DNA of 64,000 nt from Massilioclostridium coli (GCF_900095865.1 NZ_FMIZ01000007.1:558001-622000); one strand, 5' to 3'; shown: positions 26,071 through 39,227, counted from the stretch's first letter. Numbers and translations: made by a program. Notes: generated by a model from the letters alone, not told the origin.

Positions 26071-27075
26071 ATGACGATTCGGGAACGGATTGAACAACAG
26101 GAAGAACAGACATTAAGCAAATATGCCACCTTGGCAAAGAACACCAAGGGCAGAGCGACCTATCAAAAGCCCTGTGATATCCGCACGGAATTCCAGCGGG
26201 ACCGGGACCGCATTTTGCACTGTAAAGCCTTTAAACGGCTGCGGTACAAAACCCAGGTTTTTTTATCTCCAGATTCTGATCATTACCTGACCCGTTTGGT
26301 ACATACCTTAGAAGTGGCGCAGATTGCCCGTACAATCGCCAGGGGGCTGCGAATCAACGAAGATTTGACCGAAGCCATCGCCCTGGGGCATGACCTGGGG
26401 CACACCCCATTCGGCCATGCGGGGGAACGGGTGTTAAATGAAATCTGCCCCCATAAATTCCACCATGCGGAAAACAGCGTGCGGGTAGTCACCGTGCTAG
26501 AAAAGGAAGGCAAAGGGCTGAACCTGACGGCGGAAACCCTGGATGGAATCCGCAACCATTCCTTCGGGCACGCCCAAACCCTGGAAGGCCGCTTGGTAAA
26601 AATCGCGGATAAAGTGGCGTATATCAACCATGATATTGAGGACGCCATCCGGGCTGGCGTTTTGACCAAAGAGGATTTACCTCAGGACTGCATTGAGGTG
26701 CTAGGGGATACGAAAAGCAAGCGGATTACGACGATTGCCACCTCAATTTTGGAGTACACCAAAGAGGATATCGCCATAGCACCAGAAGTGTTACAGGCGC
26801 ATAATAAGCTGCGGAAATTTATGTTTGAACATGTGTATTTAGCGGTGCCTGCAAAACAGGCAGAAGAAGCGAAAGCGGTACAGGTTGTGGAGCAGATGTA
26901 TCACTATTACCTTACCCATGAAAAAGAGCTGCCGGAGTTTTACCGGCAAATTGCCCAAAAAGAGGATTTACACCGTGCTGTGTGCGATTATATTTCCGGG
27001 ATGTCCGACCATTATATTGTGGAGCGGTATTTGGATTTGTTTGTACCCCATTCTTGGAAAGGACTAAAACAATAA
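26071..27075 (+). CDS. dgt: dGTP triphosphohydrolase-like HD-domain protein
   Basis: The 334-residue HD-superfamily enzyme would hydrolyse dNTPs (dGTP in the best-known members) to nucleoside and triphosphate, which tunes dNTP pools. Visible motifs: HCKAFKRLRYKTQVF, DHYLTRLVHTLEVAQIAR (first His) and IALGHDLGHTPFGHAGE (His-Asp pair and following His), then FHHAENSVR. ATG 26071 is chosen over ATG 26050 because GGGGAG lies 7 bases upstream. It ends 12 bases before dnaG, and dgt-dnaG-rpoD is a recurrent order in Clostridia, joining dNTP supply with replication priming and sigma-A. Confidence 0.92.
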   Translation: MTIRERIEQQEEQTLSKYATLAKNTKGRATYQKPCDIRTEFQRDRDRILHCKAFKRLRYKTQVFLSPDSDHYLTRLVHTLEVAQIARTIARGLRINEDLTEAIALGHDLGHTPFGHAGERVLNEICPHKFHHAENSVRVVTVLEKEGKGLNLTAETLDGIRNHSFGHAQTLEGRLVKIADKVAYINHDIEDAIRAGVLTKEDLPQDCIEVLGDTKSKRITTIATSILEYTKEDIAIAPEVLQAHNKLRKFMFEHVYLAVPAKQAEEAKAVQVVEQMYHYYLTHEKELPEFYRQIAQKEDLHRAVCDYISGMSDHYIVERYLDLFVPHSWKGLKQ

Positions 27076-27087
27076 GGAGGGATGCCT

Positions 27088-28851
27088 ATGGCAATTAGTG
27101 AAAGCTTTATTCAACAGCTGCGGATGGCATGCGATATTACCTCCATTGTTTCCTCCTATGTGGAGCTAAAGCGGGAAGGGCGAAATAAAAAATGCCTTTG
27201 CCCGTTCCATTTGGAAAAAACCCCTTCTTTGGTGGTATATGAGGATACCCAGTCGTTCTATTGTTTTGGATGCGGCACAGGTGGAGACGTCATCACCTTT
27301 ATTATGAAGATTGAAAACCTGGATTATGTGGAGGCGGTCAAATTTCTGGCTGCCCGGGTTGGGTTGACTGTCCCGGAGGATGGCCAGGATGATAAGCTAG
27401 CGAAACAGCGTTCCAGGATTTTGGCGTTAAACCGGGAAGCTGCCCGGTTTTTCCACCAGAGTTTGAAATCTCCCGAAGGAAGGGAAGGGCTGGCTTATTT
27501 TGCCCAAAGGCGGCTGACCAAAAAGACCATCATAACCTATGGTTTGGGGTACGCCCCCAACCAATGGCATGCTCTGTTAGATCACATCAAATCCAAAGGC
27601 TATTCTTATGAGGAAGCAGCACTGGCGGATTTGGCGATAAAATCCAAAAACGGGCGGTATTACGATAAATTTCGGAACCGTGTTATTTTCCCCATCATTG
27701 ATTTGCGGGGGAATGTGATTGGGTTTGGTGGTAGGGTCTTAGATGATAGCAAGCCAAAATACCTGAATTCCTCAGATACGCCAGTATTTAAAAAGAGCCG
27801 GAACCTGTTTTCCTTAAACTTCGCCAAAAATTCACCAGAAAAAACCCTGATTCTAGCGGAGGGGTATATGGATGTGATTGCCATGTACCAGGCTGGATTC
27901 CACAATGTGGTGGCAACGTTGGGGACGGCGCTCACTGCGGAACAGGCGCGGCTGATTTCCCGATATGCCGATGATGTGATTATTGCTTACGATTCGGACG
28001 AAGCGGGGCAGATTGCCACCACCAGGGCATCCAATCTGTTTGAGGAAGCTGGTGTGGAGGCAAGGGTGCTGGAAATCACCGGAGCAAAAGACCCGGATGA
28101 ATACATTAAAACCTACGGTGCAGACCGTTTTAAAGTATTATTGGAGCAATCCGAAAATGTAATCAAAAATAAACTAAAGCGGCTAAAATCCAGGTACAAC
28201 CTGGATGAACCGGAAGAACAGGTCAAATACATCCATGAGTATTGCCTGATGATTTCGGAACTTTATGATAAGCTGGAGCGGGATGTTTACGCTGGGAGCT
28301 TGGCTGTGGAATGCAATCTTTCCAAAGCAGCCGTGTTGGAACAGGTCGAACACCTGCGAAAACAGCAGTATCGACGGAAAAAAAGCAAAGAATGGAAGGA
28401 AATCCAGTCTGGAAAAGCAGTTTATGTGGATAAAATCAATCCGGAACGTGTAAAATATCCAAAAGAGGCAAAAGCGGAGGAAGGAATCCTCTATTTTCTA
28501 TTAAACCATCCTGATTTTGTCAGCTATATTTTGGAACGGATTCAGCCGGAGCAGTTTATCACTAGCTGGAACCAAAAATTATTTGCTTTAATCATACAAA
28601 AAATACAACAGAATAGCCCGTTGGAATTAACCTATTTTAACGAGCAGCTTTCTCCGGATGAAATGGGGCGTTTGGCGCGGATTTTATCCGAAAACAGAGA
28701 TTTAAACCATACCAAAGAAAGCTTAGACGATTACATTGCCGTTATCCTGCAACACGCCCATAAATTGCAGGATGCGGAACGTAGCCGTTTCTCTCTAGAC
28801 GATTATGAGCAATATCGTCAGGAGCTTTTCAAAAACAAAGGAAAAAAATGA
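27088..28851 (+). CDS. dnaG: DNA primase
   Basis: DnaG makes RNA primers for Okazaki fragments at the fork and is recruited by the DnaB-type helicase. The 587 residues contain the CHC2 zinc finger ([10 protein letters not shown] then [11 protein letters not shown], about residues 38-66), the RNA polymerase/Toprim core with [17 protein letters not shown] and [11 protein letters not shown], and a C-terminal helicase-binding region with [12 protein letters not shown] 27088 is chosen over ATG 27082 because AAGGAGG lies 7 bases upstream. It lies 12 bases from dgt and 19 from rpoD in the classic macromolecular-synthesis arrangement. Confidence 0.96.
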   Translation: MAISESFIQQLRMACDITSIVSSYVELKREGRNKKCLCPFHLEKTPSLVVYEDTQSFYCFGCGTGGDVITFIMKIENLDYVEAVKFLAARVGLTVPEDGQDDKLAKQRSRILALNREAARFFHQSLKSPEGREGLAYFAQRRLTKKTIITYGLGYAPNQWHALLDHIKSKGYSYEEAALADLAIKSKNGRYYDKFRNRVIFPIIDLRGNVIGFGGRVLDDSKPKYLNSSDTPVFKKSRNLFSLNFAKNSPEKTLILAEGYMDVIAMYQAGFHNVVATLGTALTAEQARLISRYADDVIIAYDSDEAGQIATTRASNLFEEAGVEARVLEITGAKDPDEYIKTYGADRFKVLLEQSENVIKNKLKRLKSRYNLDEPEEQVKYIHEYCLMISELYDKLERDVYAGSLAVECNLSKAAVLEQVEHLRKQQYRRKKSKEWKEIQSGKAVYVDKINPERVKYPKEAKAEEGILYFLLNHPDFVSYILERIQPEQFITSWNQKLFALIIQKIQQNSPLELTYFNEQLSPDEMGRLARILSENRDLNHTKESLDDYIAVILQHAHKLQDAERSRFSLDDYEQYRQELFKNKGKK

Positions 28852-28870
28852 ATGTGAAAGGGGAACCTTT

Positions 28871-29995
<1,125 letters not shown>

Positions 29996-30014
29996 TGGAT
30001 TCGAGGGAAAATCA

Positions 30015-30410
30015 ATGTATATTAATCTGGAATCGGATTATGCTGTCCGTATTGTCAGTTTTTTATGCCGGGACGGTATGAAGTACGACGCCAAGACCAT
30101 TGCGGAAAATACTGGGGTGACCCTGCGGTTTGCCTTAAAAATTCTGCGGAAACTGGTGGCGGCGGGGATTGTAAAATCCTATAAAGGGACACAGGGCGGC
30201 TACAAAATCGCCAAGTCCGCCGATGAAATCACCTTGCTGGAAGTAATTGAAACAATGGAAGGCCGGTATTGTTTTAGCCGTTGCCTAAACGAGGAACACA
30301 ACTGTGGGGATTGGTGCTCTGGAATGGGGTGCAAGGTACAACGGGTGTACTCCAAAATTACCGACCAGGTGCGGGAGGAATTATCCAAAGTAACCTTTAA
30401 AACCATTTAA
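30015..30410 (+). CDS. Rrf2-family transcriptional regulator
   Basis: A 131-residue Rrf2 protein with an N-terminal winged helix (YAVRIVSFLCRDG, TIAENTGVTLRFALKILRKL, and the wing SYKGTQGGYKIAK). The C-terminal half is Cys-rich: CFSRCLNEEHNCGDWCSGMGC. The cysteines are suited to hold an iron-sulfur cluster as in IscR or NsrR, though spacing differs. No iron-sulfur assembly genes are nearby, so its target is unknown. It is placed 19 bases after rpoD and may be read through from the sigma operon. A strong terminator follows at 30492. Confidence 0.88.
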   Translation: MYINLESDYAVRIVSFLCRDGMKYDAKTIAENTGVTLRFALKILRKLVAAGIVKSYKGTQGGYKIAKSADEITLLEVIETMEGRYCFSRCLNEEHNCGDWCSGMGCKVQRVYSKITDQVREELSKVTFKTI

Positions 30411-30491
30411 TTACATAATATTGGTATAAAAATCGGAATCCTATCCAATCCTACCTAGGGGAACATGGCGTAAAATAGGCAAACTATATGA

Positions 30492-30530
30492 AAAAAAGCT
30501 TGAGAAAAAAATTCCTCAAGCTTTTTTGTT
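30492..30530. terminator. Terminator after Rrf2 gene
   Basis: A perfect 13-bp stem (aaaaaagcttgag and complement) with T-run, placed 80 bases past the stop. Confidence 0.88.
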
Positions 30531-30538
30531 ATTTATTC

Positions 30539-30567
30539 TTGACTTTAGTATACCCATGTGGTACAAT
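30539..30567 (+). promoter_or_regulatory. Promoter for rpoBC
   Basis: TTGACT, a 17-base spacer and TACAAT. The predicted leader to rpoB is about 170 nt. Confidence 0.75.
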
Positions 30568-30575
30568 ATTATACT

Positions 30576-30624
30576 GTATCATAATGGACTTGTATGCTCT
30601 ACTGTTATTATTGTATCATACAAT
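30576..30624 (+). promoter_or_regulatory. Repeats and palindrome in rpoB leader
   Basis: TGTATCATA occurs twice, about 35 bases apart. The second copy lies in a 15-base palindrome ATTGTATcATACAAT (30610-30624). It is a candidate operator or RNA stem; function unknown. Confidence 0.4.
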
Positions 30625-30745
30625 CGGACAAAATGCAATAGTAAACTTTGTGAAAACTTTTTGCAACTTTTTTGGGAATTGTGCAATACATTTAAGTTTT
30701 TATAAAGGGTGCTTGCGTTGAAAATAGAATGGAGGAATTAAGCCT

Positions 30746-33700
30746 ATGGTGAATGTCAAACCTGTTAAATTAGGAAAAAAAACCAGAATGAGCTTTGCAC
30801 GGATCAATGAAGTGCTGGAAATGCCAAACTTGATTGAGGTGCAGAAAAATTCATATGAATGGTTTCGGACAGAGGGTTTGAAAGAAGTTTTTCGCGACTC
30901 GGCCTATATTTCCGACCATACCGGAAACCTGGTATTGGAATTTGTGGATTATCGCTTTGACGATAAGCTCAAATACGATGTGCTGGAATGTAAAGAGCGC
31001 GACACCACCTATGCGGCTCCGCTGCGGGTAAAAACAAGGCTGATTAACAAGGAGACCGGCGAGGTTAAAGAGCAGGAAATTTTCATGGGTGATTTCCCTC
31101 TTATGACGGATAGCGGTACTTTTGTCATTAACGGTGCGGAACGTGTTATTGTTTCCCAGTTGGTTCGTTCCCCAGGGGTTTACTATGGCAGTGAATATGA
31201 CAAAACCGGTAAGAAAAAATTCTCTACCACCGTCATTCCAAACCGTGGCGCATGGCTGGAATATGAAACCGATTCCAATGATGTTTTCTATGTTCGGATT
31301 GACAAAAACCGTAAAATTCCAATTACGGTATTTATCCGTGCTTTGCTGCGCATTAAAGATGATTCCAATTTAAGCGATGCGGAAGTATTTACCGACCAAT
31401 ACGGCACTGATCAGGAAATTTACGAAATTTTTGGCGAAGATAGACGCATGGTGCAGACCATCACGGACAAGGATAATACCAAAAATGGGGAAGAAGCGTT
31501 GCTGGAAGTTTACCGTAAACTCCGTCCAGGTGAACCACCAACACTGGATAGCGCTGTTACCCATTTAAGAAATCTCTTCTTTGATGACCGCCGCTATGAC
31601 CTTTCTAAAGTAGGGCGTTATAAATACAACAAAAAACTGGCGATTGCAAATCGTTTGACCGGCCATGTATTGGCAGAACCAGTGGTAAACGAGTTAACTG
31701 GCGAACTCTTAGGGGAAAAAGGCGAAACTTTGACTTATGAACGTGCGCTGGCAATCGAAAAAGCTGGTGTGGATACCGCTTATATTGATGTGGAAGGCGA
31801 AATCGTTAAAGTGATTTCCAACGGCATGGTGGATATCACCGATTTTGTGGACATCGACCCAGAAGCGTTCGACATCGGGGAAAAAGTCCGCTTCCGTGTA
31901 TTAAAAGATATTTTGGAAACCTGCTCCTCCCAGGAAGAAATTGAGGAGGCGATCCGGGAACGTGTGGATATGCTGGTTCCAAAACACATCATTAAAGATG
32001 ATATTTTCGCTTCTATTAACTATGTAAATAACCTGGCTTATGGTGTTGGTACCATTGACGATATCGACCATCTGGGTAACCGCCGTATCCGTAGCGTAGG
32101 CGAATTGCTGCAAAACCAATTCCGTATCGGCTTCAGCCGTATGGAACGTGTTATCCGGGAAAGAATGACCTTGCAGGCGCAGGATATGGATACCATGACC
32201 CCACAGGCTTTGATCAATATCCGTCCTGTTGTGGCTGCGATTAAAGAGTTCTTTGGTTCTTCTCCATTGTCCCAGTTCATGGACCAGAACAACCCTCTGG
32301 CAGAATTGACCCATAAACGTCGTCTATCTGCGTTGGGTCCAGGCGGTTTGTCCCGTGATAGGGCAGGGTTTGAGGTGCGTGACGTTCACTATTCCCACTA
32401 CGGAAGAATGTGCCCAATTGAAACCCCAGAAGGTCCAAACATCGGTTTGATCTCCTACCTCGCCTCTTTTGCAAGATTGAATAAATACGGCTTTATTGAA
32501 GCCCCATACCGCCGTGTAGACAAAGAAACAGGCGTTGTGTTGGATGAAGTGGTTTACATGACCGCTGATATGGAAGATAACTACATTGTCGCTCAGGCGA
32601 ACGCAGAACTGACAGAGGACAACAAGTTTGCTACCCCTCGTGTTACTGGCCGTTACCGTGACCAGATCATCGAAGTAGAACGGGAACAGGTTGACTTCAT
32701 GGACGTTTCCCCAAAAATGGTTGTATCTGTTGCGACTGCCATGATTCCATTCCTAGAAAACGACGACGCAAACCGTGCTTTGATGGGTGCGAACATGCAG
32801 CGTCAGGCTGTGCCACTGTTAAGAACAGAAGCACCTGTGGTTGGTACTGGTATGGAATACAAAGCAGCAGTGGATTCCGGTGTTGCTGTACTGGCAAAAC
32901 AAAACGGTGTAGTAAAACATGTTTCAGCGGATGAAATTGTCATTGAGGATGCTGACCACATCGAACACAACTATAAACTGATTAAGTTTATGCGCTCCAA
33001 CCAGAGTACATGCGTAAACCAGAAGCCAATTGTTTCCAAAGGTGAAACCGTTACCAAAGGCCAGGTAATCGCGGACGGTCCTGCAATGGACCACGGCGAA
33101 ATCAGCTTGGGTAAAAACGCTTTGATCGGATTTATGACCTGGGAAGGTTATAACTATGAAGACGCGGTTTTAATCAATGAAAGAATTGTGCGTGAAGATA
33201 TATATACTTCCCTGCATATTGAAGAATATGAAGTGGAAGCAAGGGATACCAAATTAGGTCCAGAAGAAATTACCCGTGAAATTCCAAACGTCGGGGAAGA
33301 TGCCCTGAAAGATTTGGACGAACGTGGTATTATTCGTGTTGGTGCGGAAGTGCGTGCAGGAGATATTCTGGTTGGTAAGGTTACTCCAAAAGGGGAAACC
33401 GAACTGACAGCTGAAGAACGCCTGCTCCGTGCAATCTTCGGGGAAAAAGCCCGTGAAGTAAGGGATACTTCCCTCCGTGTACCACATGGTGAATATGGTA
33501 TTGTAGTGGATGTAAAAGTGTTTACCAGAGAGAACTCCGATGAACTTTCTCCAGGGGTAAACATGGTAGTGCGTTGCTACATTGTACAAAAGAGAAAATT
33601 AAGCGTTGGGGACAAAATGGCGGGCCGCCATGGTAATAAAGGTGTCGTTTCCCGTATCCTTCCACAGGAAGATATGCCATTCCTGCCAGATGGCCGTCCT

Positions 33701-34492
33701 CTGGATATTGTATTGAACCCATTGGGCGTACCTTCCCGTATGAACATCGGGCAGGTATTGGAAGTACATCTCGGCTATGCAGCAAAAGCGTTGGGCTGGA
33801 AGATTATGACCCCTGTATTTGACGGTGCCCATGAAAGCGATATCCGTGAATGCTTAAAAGAAGCCGGCTTGCGTGAAGATGGAAAAACTATCTTGTATGA
33901 TGGACGTACTGGGGAACCATTCGACAACCCTGTTACCGTAGGTTATATGTACTACCTGAAACTCCATCACCTGGTTGACGATAAAATCCATGCCCGTTCT
34001 ACCGGTCCATATAGTTTGGTTACCCAGCAGCCATTGGGTGGTAAAGCCCAGTTCGGTGGCCAGAGATTCGGGGAAATGGAAGTTTGGGCTTTGGAAGCGT
34101 ATGGCGCAGCTTACACCTTGCAGGAAATCTTAACTGTAAAATCCGACGATACCGTTGGACGTGTTAAAACTTACGAAGCGATTGTAAAAGGCCAGAACGT
34201 GCCAAAACCAGGTGCTCCAGAGGCATTTAAAGTATTGATTAAAGAATTGCAGTCCCTCGCTTTGGATGTGCGTGTGTTGGATAAAGACAACAACGAAATC
34301 GATCTGCGTCAATCCTTTGATGATGATGACGATATTGGCTTGCAGCCTGTTGTGGAAGAAGACGAAACATTCAAAGATGAAGAAGCATTTAAAGATGTAG
34401 AAGTAGAGCAGGATTTTGAAGGTTTTGACGTTTCAGAACCAGAAGATCTTGGCGCTGATTTGGATTTTGGTTTAGATGATTTTGATGAATAA
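30746..34492 (+). CDS. rpoB: RNA polymerase beta subunit
   Basis: The 1248-residue beta subunit forms the catalytic core with beta-prime. The N-terminal lobe begins [18 protein letters not shown]. The rifampicin pocket includes [20 protein letters not shown] and [14 protein letters not shown], with Pro507 where E. coli has Gln. [12 protein letters not shown] and [13 protein letters not shown] complete the active-site region. The C-terminus ends in an acidic tail rich in Asp and Glu beyond residue about 1190. It has GGAGGA upstream, begins after its own promoter without preceding rplJ/rplL in view, and is followed 17 bases later by rpoC. Confidence 0.98.
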   Translation: MVNVKPVKLGKKTRMSFARINEVLEMPNLIEVQKNSYEWFRTEGLKEVFRDSAYISDHTGNLVLEFVDYRFDDKLKYDVLECKERDTTYAAPLRVKTRLINKETGEVKEQEIFMGDFPLMTDSGTFVINGAERVIVSQLVRSPGVYYGSEYDKTGKKKFSTTVIPNRGAWLEYETDSNDVFYVRIDKNRKIPITVFIRALLRIKDDSNLSDAEVFTDQYGTDQEIYEIFGEDRRMVQTITDKDNTKNGEEALLEVYRKLRPGEPPTLDSAVTHLRNLFFDDRRYDLSKVGRYKYNKKLAIANRLTGHVLAEPVVNELTGELLGEKGETLTYERALAIEKAGVDTAYIDVEGEIVKVISNGMVDITDFVDIDPEAFDIGEKVRFRVLKDILETCSSQEEIEEAIRERVDMLVPKHIIKDDIFASINYVNNLAYGVGTIDDIDHLGNRRIRSVGELLQNQFRIGFSRMERVIRERMTLQAQDMDTMTPQALINIRPVVAAIKEFFGSSPLSQFMDQNNPLAELTHKRRLSALGPGGLSRDRAGFEVRDVHYSHYGRMCPIETPEGPNIGLISYLASFARLNKYGFIEAPYRRVDKETGVVLDEVVYMTADMEDNYIVAQANAELTEDNKFATPRVTGRYRDQIIEVEREQVDFMDVSPKMVVSVATAMIPFLENDDANRALMGANMQRQAVPLLRTEAPVVGTGMEYKAAVDSGVAVLAKQNGVVKHVSADEIVIEDADHIEHNYKLIKFMRSNQSTCVNQKPIVSKGETVTKGQVIADGPAMDHGEISLGKNALIGFMTWEGYNYEDAVLINERIVREDIYTSLHIEEYEVEARDTKLGPEEITREIPNVGEDALKDLDERGIIRVGAEVRAGDILVGKVTPKGETELTAEERLLRAIFGEKAREVRDTSLRVPHGEYGIVVDVKVFTRENSDELSPGVNMVVRCYIVQKRKLSVGDKMAGRHGNKGVVSRILPQEDMPFLPDGRPLDIVLNPLGVPSRMNIGQVLEVHLGYAAKALGWKIMTPVFDGAHESDIRECLKEAGLREDGKTILYDGRTGEPFDNPVTVGYMYYLKLHHLVDDKIHARSTGPYSLVTQQPLGGKAQFGGQRFGEMEVWALEAYGAAYTLQEILTVKSDDTVGRVKTYEAIVKGQNVPKPGAPEAFKVLIKELQSLALDVRVLDKDNNEIDLRQSFDDDDDIGLQPVVEEDETFKDEEAFKDVEVEQDFEGFDVSEPEDLGADLDFGLDDFDE

Positions 34493-34509
34493 AAAGGAGA
34501 GATGTCGGA

Positions 34510-37500
34510 ATGGAATTTAATGTGTTTGAATCGATTAAAATTGGTCTGGCTTCTCCTGATCAGATCAGGGAATGGTCTTATGGCGAGGTAAAAAAACCGG
34601 AAACAATCAACTACCGTACCTTAAAACCAGAACGGGACGGTTTGTTCTGTGAACGTATTTTCGGGCCTACAAAGGACTGGGAATGTCACTGTGGTAAGTA
34701 TAAACGCCTCCGCTATAAAGGAAAAATCTGTGAAAAATGTGGTGTTGAAGTCACCCGTGCCAAAGTGCGCCGGGAACGTATGGGGCATATCGAACTGGCT
34801 GCCCCAGTTTCCCACATTTGGTATTTTAAAGGCATCCCATCCCGTATGGGATTGCTGTTGGATATCTCTCCACGCCGTTTGGAAGAAATCCTATATTTTG
34901 CGAAATACATTGTCATCGACCCAGGCAACACTGTATTGGAAAAAGGTCAGATGCTGACCGAAAAAGAATACGAGGATATGCGGGAAAAATACGAAGATGA
35001 TTTCCGCGCTGGCATGGGTGCAGAGGCAATCAAAGAATTGTTGCAGGAAGTAGATTTTGATGTGCTTTCCAAACAGTTAAAAGATGAAATCGAAAACTCT
35101 ACCGGACAAAAACGTGTCAAAGCGATTCGCCGCCTGGAAGTAGTGGATGCGTTCAAACATTCTGGCAACCGTCCAGAATGGATGATTATGGATGTTATCC
35201 CAGTAATTCCACCAGATATCCGTCCAATGGTTCAGTTGGATGGTGGACGTTTCGCTACCTCTGACTTGAACGACCTGTATCGCCGTGTAATTAACCGTAA
35301 CAACCGTTTAAAACGTTTGTTGGAATTGAATGCGCCTGATATTATTGTCCGCAATGAAAAACGGATGTTGCAGGAAGCAGTAGACGCCTTGATTGACAAC
35401 GGTCGTCGTGGCAGACCGGTAACCGGACCAAATAACCGTCCTTTAAAATCCCTTTCCGATATGTTAAAAGGGAAACAGGGACGTTTCAGACAGAACCTGT
35501 TGGGAAAACGTGTTGACTATTCCGGACGTTCTGTTATCGTAGTAGGACCTGAACTGAAAATGTATCAGTGCGGTTTGCCAAAAGAGATGGCTTTGGAACT
35601 GTTTAAGCCATTCGTTATGAAACGCCTGGTGGAAACCGGTGTTTCCAACAATATTAAAAGCGCTAGAAAAATGGTAGAACGGGCAAAAACAGAGGTTTGG
35701 GATGCTTTGGAAACGGTAATCAAAGGGCATCCAGTTCTGTTAAACCGTGCGCCTACCTTGCATAGATTGGGTATCCAGGCATTTGAACCCGTATTGGTAG
35801 AAGGAAAAGCATTAAAGCTGCATCCATTGGTTTGTACAGCGTACAACGCGGACTTCGATGGTGACCAGATGGCTGTCCACGTACCATTGTCCGCGGAAGC
35901 CCAGGCAGAAGCACGTTTCTTGATGCTGGCAGCAAACAACCTGTTAAAACCTTCTGATGGACGTCCGGTTGCAGTGCCTACCCAGGATATGGTTTTGGGT
36001 TCCTATTATCTGACCTTACGTAAAGAAGGCGACAAGGGAACCGGCAAAGTATTCCGTGATTACAATGAAGCGGTTATGGCATACAATGAAGGGGATGTTA
36101 CCTTACATGCTCCAATCAAGGTAAAAGTAACTAGAACTGTTGGTGACAAAGTGGTTTCCCGCCTGATTGACGCAACGGTTGGTCAGATTATCTTTAACCA
36201 GCCAATTCCACAGGATTTAGGCTTTGTGGACAGAACCAATCCGGAACAGCAGTTTGACCTGGAAATCACCTTTAAAGTCGGCAAAAAACAGTTAGGGGAT
36301 ATTGTAAGCCGTTGTATTGCGAAACATGGGGTTGCCACTACCTCTGAAGTACTGGATAAAATCAAAGCCCAGGGCTATAAATATTCCACCAAGAGTGCCA
36401 TCACGGTTGCGGTTTGTGATGCGGTTATCCCACCACAAAAACAACAGTATCTGGAAGAAGCGGATGCTCAGATTGAAAAAATCACCAAACAGTACCGTCG
36501 TGGTATGCTGTCCAATGAAGAACGTTACAACCGTGTAATTGAAACATGGGATGTTACCACCAAAAAGGTATCCGATGCGCTGACCGCTAACCTGGATGAT
36601 TACAATCCAATCTATATGATGGCGGACTCCGGTGCGCGTGGTAGTATCAACCAGATTAGACAGCTGGCTGGTATGCGTGGCTTGATTGCCAACACATCCG
36701 GTACCACCATCGAAATTCCAATCAAAGCGAACTACCGTGAAGGTTTGAACATCTTGGAATACTTTATTTCTTCCCGTGGTGCCCGTAAAGGTTTGGCGGA
36801 TACCGCATTGAGAACTGCTGACTCTGGTTACTTGACTAGACGTTTGGTTGACGTATCCCAGGAAGTAATCATCCGTCAGAACGACTGTGGTACTTCCAAC
36901 GGTATTGAAGTATACGAAATCCGGGAAGGCAACGAAATTATCGAACCACTATACGAACGTTTAACTGGCCGTTATCTGGTAGAGGATTGTGTAGATCCAA
37001 AAACTGGTGAACTTCTCCAGTCCAAGGATAAGATGATGACCGAAGAAGACGCAAAACGTTTGGTTGCAGCTGGAATTACTCATATCCACATCCGTTCTAT
37101 TTTGACCTGTGAATCCGAACTGGGCATTTGTGCGAAATGTTATGGCGCAAACCTGGCAAAAGGCAGCACCGTGGCAATTGGTGAAGCGGTTGGTATTATT
37201 GCCGCACAATCCATCGGTGAACCTGGTACCCAGTTGACCATGCGTACTTTCCATACTGGTGGTATCGCATCCGCTGAAGATATTACACAGGGTCTTCCAC
37301 GTGTTGAAGAGCTATTTGAAGGCAGACGTCCGAAAAACTCCGCTATTATCGCTGAAATTAGTGGTAAAGTTCGCATGGAAGAAATCAAACGCACCCGTCA
37401 TATCTTTGTGACTAATTCCAACGGGGAAGAAAGAGATTACGCAATTCCATTCGGCTTCCGTATCAAGGTAGAAGATGGTGAAGAAATCACAGCAGGTGCT

Positions 37501-38049
37501 CCTTTAACAGAAGGTCCAATCAATCCACACGATGTATTGGCAGTAAAAGGCGAGCAGGCCGTACAGAACTACCTGATTTCCGAAGTACAAAAAACTTACC
37601 GTATGCAGGGTGTTGATATCAACGATAAACATATCGAGGTTATTGTTCGCCAGATGATGCGTAAAGTTCGTGTGGATGATCCAGGTGACAGCAACCTGTT
37701 GCCAGATACCGTAATCGAACGCAGTGAGATGATCGCTACCCGCCGTAAGATGAAACAGCAGATGGAAGAATCTGGCGTAGAATTGAAGATGCCAACCTTT
37801 ATTCCGGTGCTGCTGGGTATTACCAAAGCATCTTTGGCAACCGAAAGCTTCCTCTCCGCTGCTTCCTTCCAGGAAACCACCAGAGTATTGACCGACGCTG
37901 CCATCAAAGGCAAGGTTGACCCATTGATTGGTTTGAAAGAAAATGTTATCATTGGTAAGCTGGTTCCCGCTGGTACAGGCTTATCCTGCTATCAAAATGT
38001 AGAAGTAATCGAAAATGATAAAAATTCTCTTGACAAAACCACACTGTAG
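34510..38049 (+). CDS. rpoC: RNA polymerase beta-prime subunit
   Basis: The 1179-residue beta-prime subunit carries the active-site Mg in [15 protein letters not shown] (near residue 450). The N-terminal zinc ribbon is [20 protein letters not shown] (about 60-79) and the second zinc site is [13 protein letters not shown]. The clamp motif [16 protein letters not shown] and the trigger-loop region [20 protein letters not shown] are normal. It has AAAAGGAGAG upstream and lies 17 bases after rpoB. The L7Ae-like gene that often follows rpoC in Firmicutes is absent; only a 109-base spacer with a hairpin precedes rpsL. Confidence 0.98.
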   Translation: MEFNVFESIKIGLASPDQIREWSYGEVKKPETINYRTLKPERDGLFCERIFGPTKDWECHCGKYKRLRYKGKICEKCGVEVTRAKVRRERMGHIELAAPVSHIWYFKGIPSRMGLLLDISPRRLEEILYFAKYIVIDPGNTVLEKGQMLTEKEYEDMREKYEDDFRAGMGAEAIKELLQEVDFDVLSKQLKDEIENSTGQKRVKAIRRLEVVDAFKHSGNRPEWMIMDVIPVIPPDIRPMVQLDGGRFATSDLNDLYRRVINRNNRLKRLLELNAPDIIVRNEKRMLQEAVDALIDNGRRGRPVTGPNNRPLKSLSDMLKGKQGRFRQNLLGKRVDYSGRSVIVVGPELKMYQCGLPKEMALELFKPFVMKRLVETGVSNNIKSARKMVERAKTEVWDALETVIKGHPVLLNRAPTLHRLGIQAFEPVLVEGKALKLHPLVCTAYNADFDGDQMAVHVPLSAEAQAEARFLMLAANNLLKPSDGRPVAVPTQDMVLGSYYLTLRKEGDKGTGKVFRDYNEAVMAYNEGDVTLHAPIKVKVTRTVGDKVVSRLIDATVGQIIFNQPIPQDLGFVDRTNPEQQFDLEITFKVGKKQLGDIVSRCIAKHGVATTSEVLDKIKAQGYKYSTKSAITVAVCDAVIPPQKQQYLEEADAQIEKITKQYRRGMLSNEERYNRVIETWDVTTKKVSDALTANLDDYNPIYMMADSGARGSINQIRQLAGMRGLIANTSGTTIEIPIKANYREGLNILEYFISSRGARKGLADTALRTADSGYLTRRLVDVSQEVIIRQNDCGTSNGIEVYEIREGNEIIEPLYERLTGRYLVEDCVDPKTGELLQSKDKMMTEEDAKRLVAAGITHIHIRSILTCESELGICAKCYGANLAKGSTVAIGEAVGIIAAQSIGEPGTQLTMRTFHTGGIASAEDITQGLPRVEELFEGRRPKNSAIIAEISGKVRMEEIKRTRHIFVTNSNGEERDYAIPFGFRIKVEDGEEITAGAPLTEGPINPHDVLAVKGEQAVQNYLISEVQKTYRMQGVDINDKHIEVIVRQMMRKVRVDDPGDSNLLPDTVIERSEMIATRRKMKQQMEESGVELKMPTFIPVLLGITKASLATESFLSAASFQETTRVLTDAAIKGKVDPLIGLKENVIIGKLVPAGTGLSCYQNVEVIENDKNSLDKTTL

Positions 38050-38081
38050 GATATATAATAAATAACTGTGTGAAATACACG

Positions 38082-38113
38082 TTTGGCGGCTTGGAATTTT
38101 TCAAACCGCCAAA
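38082..38113 (+). other. RNA hairpin between rpoC and rpsL
   Basis: tttggcgg and ccgccaaa form an 8-bp stem extended inward by TTG/CAA. No T-run follows, so it is more likely a processing or regulatory stem than a terminator. Confidence 0.55.
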
Positions 38114-38158
38114 TGCTGTGTTTGCAAATAGATCATTAACCATGTAAGGAGGTGCCAT

Positions 38159-38578
38159 ATGCCAACCTTTAACCAGCTTGTTCGTAAAGGCAGACATGAC
38201 AAAGAGACAAAATCTAACGCTCCAGCATTGGGCAAAAGATTTAACTCCATGAAGAAGGTTTCTACCGATCAGAGTTCTCCACAAAAACGTGGTGTTTGTA
38301 CCGCGGTAAGAACAATGACCCCTAAAAAACCTAACTCAGCTCTTCGTAAAGTTGCCAGGGTCCGTTTATCCAACGGAATCGAAGTAACATCCTACATTCC
38401 AGGGGAAGGACACAACCTTCAGGAACATAGCGTTGTTTTGATCCGTGGCGGACGTGTTAAGGACTTACCAGGTACACGTTACCACATCATCAGAGGAACA
38501 CTCGATGCTCAGGGAGTTGCTGACAGAAAACAAGCCCGTTCTAAATACGGTGCAAAACGTCCAAAAGCTGGAAAGTAG
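38159..38578 (+). CDS. rpsL: 30S ribosomal protein S12
   Basis: S12 sits at the decoding centre. The 139-residue protein has the normal start [12 protein letters not shown] and the conserved loop [19 protein letters not shown], in which the lysine changed in streptomycin-resistant strains is unaltered. [14 protein letters not shown], the second resistance site, is also wild-type. The end [13 protein letters not shown] is typical. AAGGAGGTG lies 7 bases upstream of ATG. It starts the str operon (rpsL-rpsG-fusA-tuf), here directly downstream of rpoC. Confidence 0.98.
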   Translation: MPTFNQLVRKGRHDKETKSNAPALGKRFNSMKKVSTDQSSPQKRGVCTAVRTMTPKKPNSALRKVARVRLSNGIEVTSYIPGEGHNLQEHSVVLIRGGRVKDLPGTRYHIIRGTLDAQGVADRKQARSKYGAKRPKAGK

Positions 38579-38598
38579 TGTAAACGACCGGATTATTA

Positions 38599-38641
38599 TG
38601 CCAAATTAGGCTTCTTATAGATAGATGACCCTATTTTGGCA
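38599..38641 (+). other. RNA hairpin between rpsL and rpsG
   Basis: tgccaaattagg and cctattttggca pair over 12 positions with one mismatch across a 19-base loop. No T-run follows. Confidence 0.5.
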
Positions 38642-38703
38642 CCCTACGGAAGTTTCTTGCTTTCGAGTACCAATGAATTCATTTTATGAAGGAGGGAAGC
38701 GAA

Positions 38704-39174
38704 GTGCCAAGAAGAGGTAAAATTGCAAAACGTGATGTTTTGCCAGATCCACTTTATAGCTCTAAACTGGTAACACGTTTGATCAACAGCGTTATGCTGG
38801 ATGGTAAAAAAGGTGTTGCACAGAAAATTGTTTACGGTGCATTCGATATTGTAAAAGAAAAAACTGAAAAAGATCCTTTGGAAGCTTTTCAGGAAGCAAT
38901 GGAAAATATCATGCCTGTATTGGAAGTAAAAGCCCGCCGTGTAGGTGGTGCTACTTACCAGGTACCAATGGAAGTACGTCCAGAGAGACGTCAGACCTTA
39001 GGTTTGAGATGGATCACCTTGTATGCTCGTCAGAGAAATGAAAAAACCATGAAAGAACGCCTTGCAGGTGAAATCATGGATGCTCTGAACAACACAGGTG
39101 GAGCATGCAAAAAACGTGATGATACTCACAAAATGGCGGAAGCTAACAAAGCTTTTGCTCACTACAGATGGTAA
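38704..39174 (+). CDS. rpsG: 30S ribosomal protein S7
   Basis: S7 organises the 3' domain of 16S rRNA and, in E. coli, represses its own operon. The 156 residues start [17 protein letters not shown], include [18 protein letters not shown] and end in FAHYRW, the standard bacterial ending. A GTG start at 38704 is chosen because AAGGAGGGAAG lies just upstream and the family begins there; an upstream ATG at 38686 would put the ribosome site inside the gene. The hairpins on either side could contribute to operon control. Confidence 0.98.
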   Translation: MPRRGKIAKRDVLPDPLYSSKLVTRLINSVMLDGKKGVAQKIVYGAFDIVKEKTEKDPLEAFQEAMENIMPVLEVKARRVGGATYQVPMEVRPERRQTLGLRWITLYARQRNEKTMKERLAGEIMDALNNTGGACKKRDDTHKMAEANKAFAHYRW

Positions 39175-39189
39175 TCTGATTTGGAGTTT

Positions 39190-39227
39190 GGTTTGGTTTG
39201 CCTTTTTTGAGAAGGACAAGCCGAACC
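39190..39227 (+). other. RNA hairpin between rpsG and fusA
   Basis: ggtttggtttg and caagccgaacc pair over 11 positions (two G-U), with an inner CC/GG pair. It is followed by gatttt, a weak T-run. A smaller stem, ctacca/tggtag (39293-39310), precedes the fusA ribosome site. Confidence 0.5.

Noticed and set aside
30488-30721. 77-codon plus-strand frame between the Rrf2 gene and rpoB
   Set aside because: It starts within the terminator stem and runs through the rpoB promoter, and it has no ribosome site.
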